From Methanobacteriota archaeon (GTDB taxonomy: Archaea > Thermoplasmatota > Poseidoniia > Poseidoniales > Poseidoniaceae): DNA of 46,106 bases. Each line of letters begins with the position of its first letter. Within the stretch, counting starts at the first letter, position 1. The translations under genes were made by a program, and so were the position numbers. The notes beneath the pieces were generated by a model. It worked only from the letters and a program-made list of their open reading frames with translations, was not told the origin of the DNA and made no database searches. This document shows, one piece after another, positions 1 to 8,524 of this stretch. The stretch lies in NCBI GenBank assembly GCA_002719395.1, contig PBHM01000004.1, positions 33,830 to 79,935 on the forward strand, read 5' to 3'.

Positions 1-3
1 ATC

Positions 4-1614
4 ATGAATAACAGGAATACTGATTACACAACATTCGGTTATTCGGCTTTAATTTTAATTTGGGGTATGTTCATACAAGATCTTACGAGCGAACATAACA
101 AAGCGAAAACCAGAATCTTTGCTCTCTGTGCTATCGCATGGCTTCCTATTGCTACAGCTAGTGTCGGTCAACTATCTACTGAAATGAATCAATTTATTGC
201 ATGCTGTTGCTTTTTCCTTGTATCCGGAATACTCTATGTCCAAGAGAAAAAAACCTTTGTTGGAAAGTTGGAGGTTAAACGATTCCAGTCGGTAATGCAT
301 CTCATTGGGTGGCTATCGGCGGTTTCTATCACTGTTTCCTCAAACCATCAGACTATCTTGAATTTAAGATTGCAACTTACCCTCATTATCGTCGTAGCAA
401 TTATTTACGTATATCAATGGCTCAATGCAGACGATAACCGGTTAAGAAGGAAAAGATTTGGGAAGAACATCGATGCACTAGAAATGAGGATGCTCGAATT
501 GAGAAGTAATGGAGTGGTCATTGACCAAGCGGCGAGTCTTTTGACAACGGCCAAACAACAAGGTTACAGAGATTTAGACTACGGTGAAGAACTCATCGCA
601 TTAGCGGAAGAAGAAATTGAAAGAACGCTTTCATTTTCAAATGACGTTGATGATATACGTGCTGACACTGAAAAGTTCCTCAAAAAAGCCGAGGAGATCG
701 CTATTGAAGCCAAAAAACCTGGAAATTTATTCAAGGCTGGCCTAAGAGAAATTGAATTTGGAAGTTTACGTGAAGGAGAGATGCTGTTTCGTGAGTCGAA
801 AAAGAAATCAAAAGAAATCATCGATTGGTGGGAAAAAGCACGGATTGCAATACAACTTGCAAAAAATATGCTTGAGGAAAGAGAAAACCTTGAACTAACT
901 CAATTAAATGAAATTTTATCAGACGCAAAGAAGTTACTTCAATCTGAAGAGCCTAAAAAAGCATATGCGATAGCATCAACCATTCCTTTACAATTAGAAA
1001 GCACAGATTTAGCCATGGAGAAAGCGGCTGAAAAACTAAAGGAAGCACAAAAAGCGATGAAATCTACTGAAGGTTTGAACACAGAAGACCTGTTTAATCG
1101 ATTAGAAAAAGCAGAAAAATCGATGCAAAGCGGTAATCAGGCGATGGTTTCTGGTATTTCCGACGGAATTATTAGAGAAATCGAAAGTGAACGTGCTGCA
1201 ATGGATAATGTGCTGCGAGCACTCAAACAAAAAAAGCACCTCACAAAGAAATGGAAAGATCGAGAAGATAAATCAGAGTGGGATGCAAAATTAAAAGAAA
1301 TTGAATCGGCGGCTGAGAATTTGGCTTGGACGCATGCCTTGAAATTGCTCTCAGATTTAACAAAAGAACTTGATGGACAATCTCAGATAAAAACCGAAGT
1401 CATTGAACTACTCGAATATCTCAAGGAACAATGGAAAATCCTGAGAAACCAATGTGAGGCATCAAACATGGATGTTACCGATTCTCGATTTGTTGAAATT
1501 GATGGAACGATGAGTGAAATAAATGACAACTTAGAGGCAGGAATGTATGAAAAATGCTTCTTGCAGCTCTCTCATGTAGATGAAATGATGGAATCTCTAC
1601 GCAGAGAGGTTTAA
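4..1614 (+). CDS. Unknown membrane protein with long coiled-coil tail
   Basis: I do not recognise this 536-residue protein. The first ~140 residues hold about five hydrophobic segments (near residues 14-27, 38-57, 64-80, 97-112 and 122-140). They are followed by ~390 residues rich in Glu, Lys, Leu and Ala with heptad-like spacing, which suggests a long cytoplasmic alpha-helical or coiled-coil region. No catalytic motif is visible. The architecture would suit a membrane-anchored scaffold, but that is inference. The ATG lies three bases inside the window, so an upstream in-frame start cannot be excluded. The stop shares bases with the stop of the convergent membrane gene (TTAA at 1611-1614), leaving no space for separate terminators. 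Confidence 0.75.
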   Translation: MNNRNTDYTTFGYSALILIWGMFIQDLTSEHNKAKTRIFALCAIAWLPIATASVGQLSTEMNQFIACCCFFLVSGILYVQEKKTFVGKLEVKRFQSVMHLIGWLSAVSITVSSNHQTILNLRLQLTLIIVVAIIYVYQWLNADDNRLRRKRFGKNIDALEMRMLELRSNGVVIDQAASLLTTAKQQGYRDLDYGEELIALAEEEIERTLSFSNDVDDIRADTEKFLKKAEEIAIEAKKPGNLFKAGLREIEFGSLREGEMLFRESKKKSKEIIDWWEKARIAIQLAKNMLEERENLELTQLNEILSDAKKLLQSEEPKKAYAIASTIPLQLESTDLAMEKAAEKLKEAQKAMKSTEGLNTEDLFNRLEKAEKSMQSGNQAMVSGISDGIIREIESERAAMDNVLRALKQKKHLTKKWKDREDKSEWDAKLKEIESAAENLAWTHALKLLSDLTKELDGQSQIKTEVIELLEYLKEQWKILRNQCEASNMDVTDSRFVEIDGTMSEINDNLEAGMYEKCFLQLSHVDEMMESLRREV

Positions 1615-4148
1615 TCCAACAAACCATTGTCTAGTGCTTCTTCGAAATCAAGCCATCCCGGGAAACCTAAGTCAACAGGAAAGCCTCCAACCGTTATGAT
1701 GATGCCAGAGTAGAGTAAATGCGACGCAAACGGTAATGCAATGTCCCAATCTAATTTCTTCCACGCCGATTTATTTGTGTTCGTTCCTTTCATGTGCCTT
1801 CGAATCACCCAAGCATTTGCATTCCAAGCATGTTTGCGTAATTGTTTCTCAGAGAGTACGTACGAGGGCGTAATGGTATGAGTAATTGGCCAATCGTCCA
1901 TCCAATTCTCATTCCGCTCATCAATCCAATTAAGGCCTGTCGATTCAGGTTCTAATTCTTCAAACCCATGCTTTTCTCCAAAATATGTTGTTAGCCATCT
2001 GACATGAGGGTGCCTTGGCGAATGCTCTGCTAAATCATGTAGAATATTCATTGCTTCTTTCTTTTGACCAATATCAAGCATGCACAACAATCGAGCAATT
2101 TGTCCATGAGCCCAACGTGAAACCTCGAATGTGTTGATCCAAGCCTCTAATTTATTGAGAGCTAATTCACTCTTTCCAAATAGTCTTAGCCGCCCGATTT
2201 CTCCGATAATGTGTAGTCTACCTGGCCCATCATTCCTCCAGACTAAGTCTCCAGATGGTTTTCCATCCCAATATCGCTTGATAAGGTCAATATTTCGACG
2301 TGTAAGAGGATCAACCATTAACATGGCTTGGCTATCTGTATCCAATCTTTTCGCTGGATTCAATAACGAATACATCCAACGTATTCTTGCTTCTTCTACA
2401 CCTTTTCCTTTCATCAAACCTAACCGTGGTGTCGCTTCCTTGATGTCTCTTTGTGAAAGGGACGCAGAAAGCAAAAGCATACGAGCAATGCGTTCTCTCT
2501 TCCCCGAACGCATCGCCAATACAGAAATAGCCATCTGTTCAGATTCTTCCCATCTTCCAAGTCCCGCAAAAAGTTCCATACTCGCTTCTGAACGTTTTGA
2601 GAGAGTGAGACCTTGGACGCTTTCTTCATGAATATCATCAAATAAGCTTTGTAATTTCATTAATGCTCTATGCCATGAATCATTGTTCATCATCTTTTCA
2701 AAAGGTTCGTGCATCCGGAAAATGGCTTTTTCATAAGCCACCATCTTTGCACGCTCTTCTCCAACCTTAGCATCAATCTTGATATTTTCAAGTGACTGGC
2801 TGTATTTTTTCGACCTTAGCCACACATACAAGAAAGCAACCTGTCCTCCAGATGATAACATCCATGTGAGTTCCTCAAGTGCGTTTTTCTCCATCAGTAC
2901 ACACATATTATCCTGCCAAACACCGCATTGAGATGGTGTCGGCAGAAATGTTGAATCCCAGAAAGTCAGCATAGCAAGAGCGAGTAAAAGCATAGATTGA
3001 CCGGCAAAACCGGTAAAGCAGAAATTAATGACTTTTGCTTGTTGACTCCTTTCAGAGCGAATGAGTCGAGAATCTGCGAGTTTTATACTCCCGTAACCGG
3101 CAACGTCTTCAATATCCAAGAAAAGTATTCTTGCAACTTCATAGACAAATAGAAATCCAACAATTGCAACGTTAAACAGTAAAAACATCAAGGTAAGGGA
3201 AACCAAGGGCACTCTGATTCCTGGTTCTTCAATAAATGAAAATAGTTCAATGGCAAAGAATCCAATAACACCTCCTTCTTCCATTATCGTAGACTGAATT
3301 CGATATTCAGGTAATGAGTTAACTCGATCAGAATGGATGAACATGTCCGGATTTATAGCAAGTAAAATGAGTGATAGAAGAGTGTTTATGGCAACATACG
3401 GCATTACAGCCGTGTTGATAAATACCAACTGGCTGACGACTTGTTCTCTTGCTGTAGGCTTCTCAGGGTGAAATGGACTTGGCTCGCCTCTTCCTAACAT
3501 CCCACTACTGGCCCGAAGTGGTGCCCAACTTGAACCCAAGATCCGACCATATGCGATGATACTGGGCATAAAGGCGAAAAAAGCAACAATTGAGATTACA
3601 CGAGAGGTTTCCATATCGGTTGCAATCAGATAACGAGCCATTGCAAAGATGAGAAAGAACCAAATGAATGCTAAAATTACTGCAAAAACGATTTCCCAAG
3701 CTGATGAGTCTTGCAGGGTTGCTTTCAATCTTCTTTGCGGTTTGATGAGCTGCACCCACAAAGATGTTGTTGCGCTTAGTATTGCAGGTAGGACAATACA
3801 TCCGAATGCAAAACCCAATGACCATGAGTGATATGCTTCGATTAGTCCCAATTGAAGAGATATAAATTCAATGAGAATTATCAAAGCTCCCGATAAAGCG
3901 GTGGTATAGGCGATAATTCCAAATTTCATGCTACGAGATTTGAGCAAAATAGTCGCTTCTTCCGCATCTTTTGTTACGGTGTGAACTTCATAGCGCTTTG
4001 GTCCAGTAGGAAACGCTACTTGCAATCCTGCGAGAGATCGAGGGACAACCAAACGGAAAAATATGTAGGATAGGAGTACACCAAGCACCGGGATAAAAAT
4101 GGAACTAAAGTTCAATTCATGGCTGATGACTGGCGTAACCCACTTCAT
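1611..4148 (-). CDS. Large unknown membrane protein with helical-repeat C-terminal half
   Basis: This 845-residue protein belongs to no family I can name. Its N-terminal half has roughly eight hydrophobic segments (for example near residues 15-35, 76-96, 105-128, 148-170, 183-200, 238-262 and 318-340). From about residue 440 it becomes soluble and helical, with Ala/Leu/Arg-rich repeats that resemble tetratricopeptide-type helical hairpins, ending in a short hydrophobic stretch near residue 815. Its ATG overlaps the thrS stop as ATGA, so it is probably co-transcribed and translationally coupled with thrS. A membrane platform with a protein-binding tail is a reasonable guess from the architecture, nothing more. 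Confidence 0.8.
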   Translation of the reverse strand: MKWVTPVISHELNFSSIFIPVLGVLLSYIFFRLVVPRSLAGLQVAFPTGPKRYEVHTVTKDAEEATILLKSRSMKFGIIAYTTALSGALIILIEFISLQLGLIEAYHSWSLGFAFGCIVLPAILSATTSLWVQLIKPQRRLKATLQDSSAWEIVFAVILAFIWFFLIFAMARYLIATDMETSRVISIVAFFAFMPSIIAYGRILGSSWAPLRASSGMLGRGEPSPFHPEKPTAREQVVSQLVFINTAVMPYVAINTLLSLILLAINPDMFIHSDRVNSLPEYRIQSTIMEEGGVIGFFAIELFSFIEEPGIRVPLVSLTLMFLLFNVAIVGFLFVYEVARILFLDIEDVAGYGSIKLADSRLIRSERSQQAKVINFCFTGFAGQSMLLLALAMLTFWDSTFLPTPSQCGVWQDNMCVLMEKNALEELTWMLSSGGQVAFLYVWLRSKKYSQSLENIKIDAKVGEERAKMVAYEKAIFRMHEPFEKMMNNDSWHRALMKLQSLFDDIHEESVQGLTLSKRSEASMELFAGLGRWEESEQMAISVLAMRSGKRERIARMLLLSASLSQRDIKEATPRLGLMKGKGVEEARIRWMYSLLNPAKRLDTDSQAMLMVDPLTRRNIDLIKRYWDGKPSGDLVWRNDGPGRLHIIGEIGRLRLFGKSELALNKLEAWINTFEVSRWAHGQIARLLCMLDIGQKKEAMNILHDLAEHSPRHPHVRWLTTYFGEKHGFEELEPESTGLNWIDERNENWMDDWPITHTITPSYVLSEKQLRKHAWNANAWVIRRHMKGTNTNKSAWKKLDWDIALPFASHLLYSGIIITVGGFPVDLGFPGWLDFEEALDNGLLD

Positions 4149-6181
4149 TTAGCCTCATCCTCTACACTATCGGCAACAATTGATGGTATCGGCATCTTTC
4201 GCTCGATTTCATCGGTAATTTTCTCGATAAAATCATCAATTGGAATACCGGATTCCTGTATCCCAGACCTAGCACGAATTGAAACTGTATTTGTTGCTTT
4301 TTCTTCTTCTCCGATTACGAGGATATAAGCTGGTTGTAATGAACGATGTGTTCGAATCTTTTTCCCAATTGTTGCATCAGAATCATCAATTTCTACACGG
4401 ATGCCCGCATTTCTCATTTTCATTGTAAGTTCATGTGCAAAATCTGCTTGCTTTTCTGAAATTGTGACAATATGCACTTGTGTGGGGCTTAACCAAGTTG
4501 GGAATTTACCAGCAAAATGTTCAATCAAAACGCCACAGAATCGCTCCATTGAACCAAATGGTGCTCGGTGAATCATCACAGGACGATGAAATTCACCATC
4601 GGAACCTTTGTACTTCAAATCAAATCGCTCAGGGAGATTGTAATCTACCTGAACGGTACCTAATTGCCATTCTCTTCCAATAACGTCTTTTACGACGAAA
4701 TCAATTTTTGGACCGTAAAATGCTGCTTCTCCCTCTTCTTCTGTCCATTGTACCCCCATGGATTGTGCAGCATCACGACAGGCTGCTTCAGCAAGGTCCC
4801 AACGTTTTGCATCACCAACATATTTCTCAGATTGTGGATCTCTCAATCCAACCCTAACCCTATAGTCCTTCATCCCAAGATTAGAGAAAATAATTTGCAC
4901 CAATTCAATGCAACCTTGAATCTCTTCTGCAATTTGATCTTCTGTCACGAAAAGATGTGCATCATCCTGAGTGAACCCTCGCACACGGGTCATTCCCGAA
5001 ATTTCTCCTGTTTGCTCCCACCTGTATACCGTACCAAACTCTGCGAAACGAAGCGGTAAATCTCGATATGATCTCGCTTGAGAAGCGTAAATTTTCACAT
5101 GGTGTGGACAATTCATCGGTTTAAGCATGTATCCATCTATTTGTCCTTCATCCAAGAAATTAGCAAGTTGTGAACAATCACACCCCTCTGATGCTAATTT
5201 TGCCATGACATCTCTTGGTATCATAGGAGGATATTGACTTTCTTGATAGTATGGAAAATGACCGCTCGTTCTGTAGAGATCCAATTTGCCAATGTGAGGC
5301 GTGAATACTTGTTGATACCCCTGCCTGGACAAATGTTGAGAAATAAATTGCTGTAACTCATTTCGAATAATAGCGCCTCTTGGTGTCCAAAGAATAAGCC
5401 CTTGCCCAACTGATTCATCTATGTGGAATAATTGTAAATCTTTACCCAATTTTCGGTGATCTCTCTTCTTAGCCTCATCCAATCTTCTCAGTGTTTCTTT
5501 TAGAGCATGTTTTGAAGGTTCAACAATTCCATATATCCTCGTAAGTGGTTCCCTCGATTGGTCACCCCGCCAGTAAGCCGATGAAATGGAGGTAAGTTTT
5601 ACATTCATCAATTTTGATGTTGTGGGCACGTGAGGCCCTAAACAAAGGTCATACCATTCTCCTTGTCGATAAATTGTAGAACCTGTTCCTTCCTCTATTT
5701 TGTCGTTGATTATTTCTATTTTGAACGGATTCGCTTGAAATAAATCCTGTAATTCATCTTCGGAACATTCAACCCTTTCAACCAAGAGATTTTTCCTGGA
5801 TAATTCATTCATTTTCTTTGTGATTACTTTGAGGTCATTATCACCAATTTTTAGATTTGCAAAATCATAGTAAAAACCCCTGTCGGTCGCTGGACCAATC
5901 GTTGGCTTGGCGGATGGGAATAACGCTGTCACGGCTTGGGCTAATAAGTGGGCCGCAGAGTGTCTGAGGATATCCATACCGGCATCTGAATCAGAAAAAA
6001 TACCTCGGAGGGAACAATTCTGGTCAATAATCGTGGATAAATCCCTTGCTTCATCATTGATATACGCTGCTACGCAACCGTGTTTTCGTCCAAATTGTTC
6101 GGAAATAATTTCACCGGCTGTGATACCTGAAACGTATGACTGAACTGAACCATCATCCAGCATAACCTCGATCAACGACAT
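4145..6181 (-). CDS. thrS: Threonyl-tRNA synthetase, bacterial-type domain layout
   Basis: This enzyme charges tRNA-Thr with threonine in the cytoplasm. The 678 residues show an N-terminal TGS domain (~1-60), an N2 editing domain with the HxxxH signature (HSAAH) and the later CLGPH motif, then the class II catalytic core. Motif 2 lies around PLRFAEFGTVYRWEQTG and motif 3 around HRAPFGSMERF; the zinc ligands Cys (MNCPHH), His (DDAHLF) and His (HRAPFG) are all present. An anticodon-binding domain follows (VHIVTISEKQ onward). A short Cys-containing insertion sits just before the MLKPMNCP motif. ATG at 6181 is preferred over an upstream GTG at 6190. Many euryarchaea use an unrelated editing domain, so the bacterial-type domain here suggests horizontal origin. 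Confidence 0.96.
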   Translation of the reverse strand: MSLIEVMLDDGSVQSYVSGITAGEIISEQFGRKHGCVAAYINDEARDLSTIIDQNCSLRGIFSDSDAGMDILRHSAAHLLAQAVTALFPSAKPTIGPATDRGFYYDFANLKIGDNDLKVITKKMNELSRKNLLVERVECSEDELQDLFQANPFKIEIINDKIEEGTGSTIYRQGEWYDLCLGPHVPTTSKLMNVKLTSISSAYWRGDQSREPLTRIYGIVEPSKHALKETLRRLDEAKKRDHRKLGKDLQLFHIDESVGQGLILWTPRGAIIRNELQQFISQHLSRQGYQQVFTPHIGKLDLYRTSGHFPYYQESQYPPMIPRDVMAKLASEGCDCSQLANFLDEGQIDGYMLKPMNCPHHVKIYASQARSYRDLPLRFAEFGTVYRWEQTGEISGMTRVRGFTQDDAHLFVTEDQIAEEIQGCIELVQIIFSNLGMKDYRVRVGLRDPQSEKYVGDAKRWDLAEAACRDAAQSMGVQWTEEEGEAAFYGPKIDFVVKDVIGREWQLGTVQVDYNLPERFDLKYKGSDGEFHRPVMIHRAPFGSMERFCGVLIEHFAGKFPTWLSPTQVHIVTISEKQADFAHELTMKMRNAGIRVEIDDSDATIGKKIRTHRSLQPAYILVIGEEEKATNTVSIRARSGIQESGIPIDDFIEKITDEIERKMPIPSIVADSVEDEAK

Positions 6182-6232
6182 CACTCTCACACCCAGACGG
6201 TTTGTATCTCACTCATGACTTTGACGGAAAAA

Positions 6233-6511
6233 TTACCACTCAACATCAAAATCATCACCGGTTTGTTGAGATGGTGATTTGAGTACCTCTGTGTTGGTTT
6301 TTTTCTCCGATTGAACTTTTTTTGGCTCCATTATGAATTCTTTCCTTGTTTCAATTGCATCAACTTTTTGTTTAAACTTCAATCGCTCAACACGAGGTTT
6401 TTCAATATGTTTAGAAGTTTTTTCCGTTTCTTGAACCGATTCATCAAGGGTTTTCATTGACGAAATGTCACGAGCGACAATCGATTCTAAAGTCAAATCG
6501 TCTCCGTCCAT
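6233..6511 (-). CDS. Small highly charged hypothetical protein upstream of thrS
   Basis: This 92-residue frame is rich in Lys, Glu, Asp, Thr and Ser, with almost no hydrophobic core and an acidic end (GDDFDVEW). It is probably disordered. It lies 51 bases upstream of the thrS ATG on the same strand, so it may lead the thrS operon. The ATG at 6511 gives a plausible start (MDGDDLTLESIVARD); the frame continues upstream to 6529. There is no recognisable family. It could be a spurious frame, but its amino-acid composition looks protein-like and it fills an otherwise unexplained ~380-bp gap between genes. Confidence 0.5.
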   Translation of the reverse strand: MDGDDLTLESIVARDISSMKTLDESVQETEKTSKHIEKPRVERLKFKQKVDAIETRKEFIMEPKKVQSEKKTNTEVLKSPSQQTGDDFDVEW

Positions 6512-6564
6512 ACACCTGTGAAGCATCACATCAAATCAAATGTATGTACTATTTGTCCAGTTTT

Positions 6565-7671
6565 ATGCGAGTCGGAATTCTGGTTAATCCCGATGCTGGT
6601 TTAGGTGGTAAATTGGGCCTAAAAGGAAGCGACGGAAAAGCGACAGAAGCTCGGGAAGCAGGCGCAGAAGATAGGGCTGGTCCACGAATGAAGAATTGTT
6701 TGAGTTACCTTCCAGAAAGTGTAACTGCCAAATTGAAATTTATTGCTGCACCAGGACGTATGGGTGGAGATTGGGTCCCATTCAAATTCGCCTCATCAGG
6801 TGAAAATATCGAATCCTCAACGGCACAGGATACGATGAACTGGGTACAACAACATACTGATCTTGACTTATTGGTGTACGCAGGTGGCGATGGAACAACA
6901 AGAGATATCGTCCAAGCATTAGATGGGCAAGACCTGCCAATAATTGGAGTCCCCGCTGGAGTAAAAATGCATAGTGGTTGTTTCGCCACCACTCCAAAAG
7001 CTGCTGCAGAAGTCATTATGGCCTATGCTTCGGGAGATTTATTGCTTAGCCGAACCGAAGTGATGGACCTTGATGAAGAAACGTATCGTCAAGGCGAGTG
7101 GAAAGTGAAACTCTATGCTCAAGCATTTACGCCGGCCGCCCCGAAATTTATACAAGGTTCAAAGGAACAAATCGAACGTGAATCGGAAGAAGAAACAATT
7201 GAGGGAATGGCAGAACATATCCATGAAATGATTCAAGACGAACCAAATCTTCTCTTGATACTTGGTAGCGGAGGAACCATCAAAGCGATTGGTGAGGAAA
7301 TTTCTCTCGAATTATCATTACTCGGAATTGATATCCTCCGGGGAAATAAACTTCACAAAGATCTCAATGAACAACAAATTCTAGATTTACTCAAACGACA
7401 TGAAGGCCCTGTGACCCTATTACTTTCTCCCATGGGGGGTCAAGGATTTTTGTTGGGTAGAGGAAATCTCCAACTCTCTCCCGAAGTCATTCGTGCTGTT
7501 AAATTAGAAAATATCCTTGGTATAGCAACACCATCGAAACTGCTCACACTGAATCAATTGAGAATCGATACTGGAGATGAATCATTAGATGCAATCATTC
7601 GAAAAAGAAAATTTGTCAAAATCTTGCAAGGATACCGAACCACTCGTGTGATGCGAGTTGCGGATGAGTGA
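6565..7671 (+). CDS. ATP-NAD kinase-like protein (COG3199 type)
   Basis: Predicted NAD-kinase-superfamily enzyme of 368 residues that would phosphorylate NAD or a related small molecule using ATP or polyphosphate. It begins with the beta strand and loop MRVGILVNPDAGLGGK, carries the diagnostic GGDGT motif in VYAGGDGTTRDIVQAL, and continues with LPIIGVPAGVKMHSGCFATTP, as in the archaeal COG3199 subfamily. A second Gly-rich stretch (ILGSGGTIKAIGEE) and a C-terminal PMGGQGFLLGRGN segment also fit that subfamily. ATG 6565 is chosen because it starts directly at strand beta-1; ATG 6544 in the same frame is an alternative. Substrate specificity within this subfamily is largely unproven. The gene abuts the stop of the convergent LON-domain gene. 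Confidence 0.85.
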   Translation: MRVGILVNPDAGLGGKLGLKGSDGKATEAREAGAEDRAGPRMKNCLSYLPESVTAKLKFIAAPGRMGGDWVPFKFASSGENIESSTAQDTMNWVQQHTDLDLLVYAGGDGTTRDIVQALDGQDLPIIGVPAGVKMHSGCFATTPKAAAEVIMAYASGDLLLSRTEVMDLDEETYRQGEWKVKLYAQAFTPAAPKFIQGSKEQIERESEEETIEGMAEHIHEMIQDEPNLLLILGSGGTIKAIGEEISLELSLLGIDILRGNKLHKDLNEQQILDLLKRHEGPVTLLLSPMGGQGFLLGRGNLQLSPEVIRAVKLENILGIATPSKLLTLNQLRIDTGDESLDAIIRKRKFVKILQGYRTTRVMRVADE

Positions 7672-8436
7672 TTATTCTTCTTCGTAAGATGATAACGAAG
7701 TTTGTGCAAATTTCACCATAGCCTCAACCTTTAGTCTGCGGTGTACAAGCGATTCGTGCATGAGAGAAATTATCTCATCCCATGTTTCCGCAGATAGTGC
7801 TTTTTGCCTTTCTTCATCAGTTTCTAAGAGCATATTTCCAGCATGCCAAAAGCGATCTGGAAATGGTTGGGTAAAAATTTCTTCGATGTAACCAAAAGTC
7901 TCCTCAAGTGATGATGAGGGTTGACCAACTAGATTCTGGAATAAGATAACATTTTCAGCCCACACGCTTGCTAACTTATTCCATTGAACTTCTGAGGGGG
8001 TGCCAGTAGGAGGTTCGATGAGTTCTATTTCTGCCCTGAGGTATAGCTTACCTGTTGGATTATCATCCCGATACCTTTTCTCAAGGTCTGATACAGGTGG
8101 AAAAATCATTCCAAAATTTTCGTAATCCAATGCCGCAGGTATAATTTTCTTGATCTTAAAACGACCATGGCCATTTGCCGTACAAAGAAGATTTGAACCC
8201 TCTTCTCTGACGTCTTCAACCCTAGCCAAGCATCCATATTCTAGCGGTTCAGACCAACCTTGAGGGCGACTGGAACCTACATCTACCATACAATACCCAA
8301 AAGGGACATCATCAAGGACACAATCATCCATCATTTGTTTGTACCTCGGCTCAAATATTCTCAATGGCTCCTCACACTCTGGAAGAAGCCCCCTTGGAAG
8401 CACAAACAAAGGCAAACTCAAGGTTTCACTGTTCAT
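7672..8436 (-). CDS. LON substrate-binding-domain protein
   Basis: A 254-residue stand-alone protein resembling the N-terminal substrate-recognition domain of Lon protease (PF02190/COG2802). The hallmark is at the start: LPLFVLPRGLLPECEEPL, then LRIFEPRYKQMMDDC and PFGYCMV. The AAA+ ATPase and Ser/Lys protease parts of Lon are absent, so it cannot be a protease by itself; an adaptor or substrate-binding role is inferred. The C-terminal ~100 residues are helical. ATG 8436 places the first strand at the expected spot; a TTG at 8466 is a weaker alternative. It follows the S15-type lipoprotein gene on the same strand after an 88-bp gap. Confidence 0.85.
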   Translation of the reverse strand: MNSETLSLPLFVLPRGLLPECEEPLRIFEPRYKQMMDDCVLDDVPFGYCMVDVGSSRPQGWSEPLEYGCLARVEDVREEGSNLLCTANGHGRFKIKKIIPAALDYENFGMIFPPVSDLEKRYRDDNPTGKLYLRAEIELIEPPTGTPSEVQWNKLASVWAENVILFQNLVGQPSSSLEETFGYIEEIFTQPFPDRFWHAGNMLLETDEERQKALSAETWDEIISLMHESLVHRRLKVEAMVKFAQTSLSSYEEE

Positions 8437-8524
8437 ATTGAATGATGATGTGGATTCATATTTCAAAATTTGTCAATCATAATAGAGAACGGTATGACTC
8501 GCATATTCCATATTCGACAAAAAA

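Noticed and set aside
2131-2631. 166-codon plus-strand frame inside the large membrane protein gene
   Set aside because: It is a complementary-strand shadow of a long, protein-like minus-strand gene.
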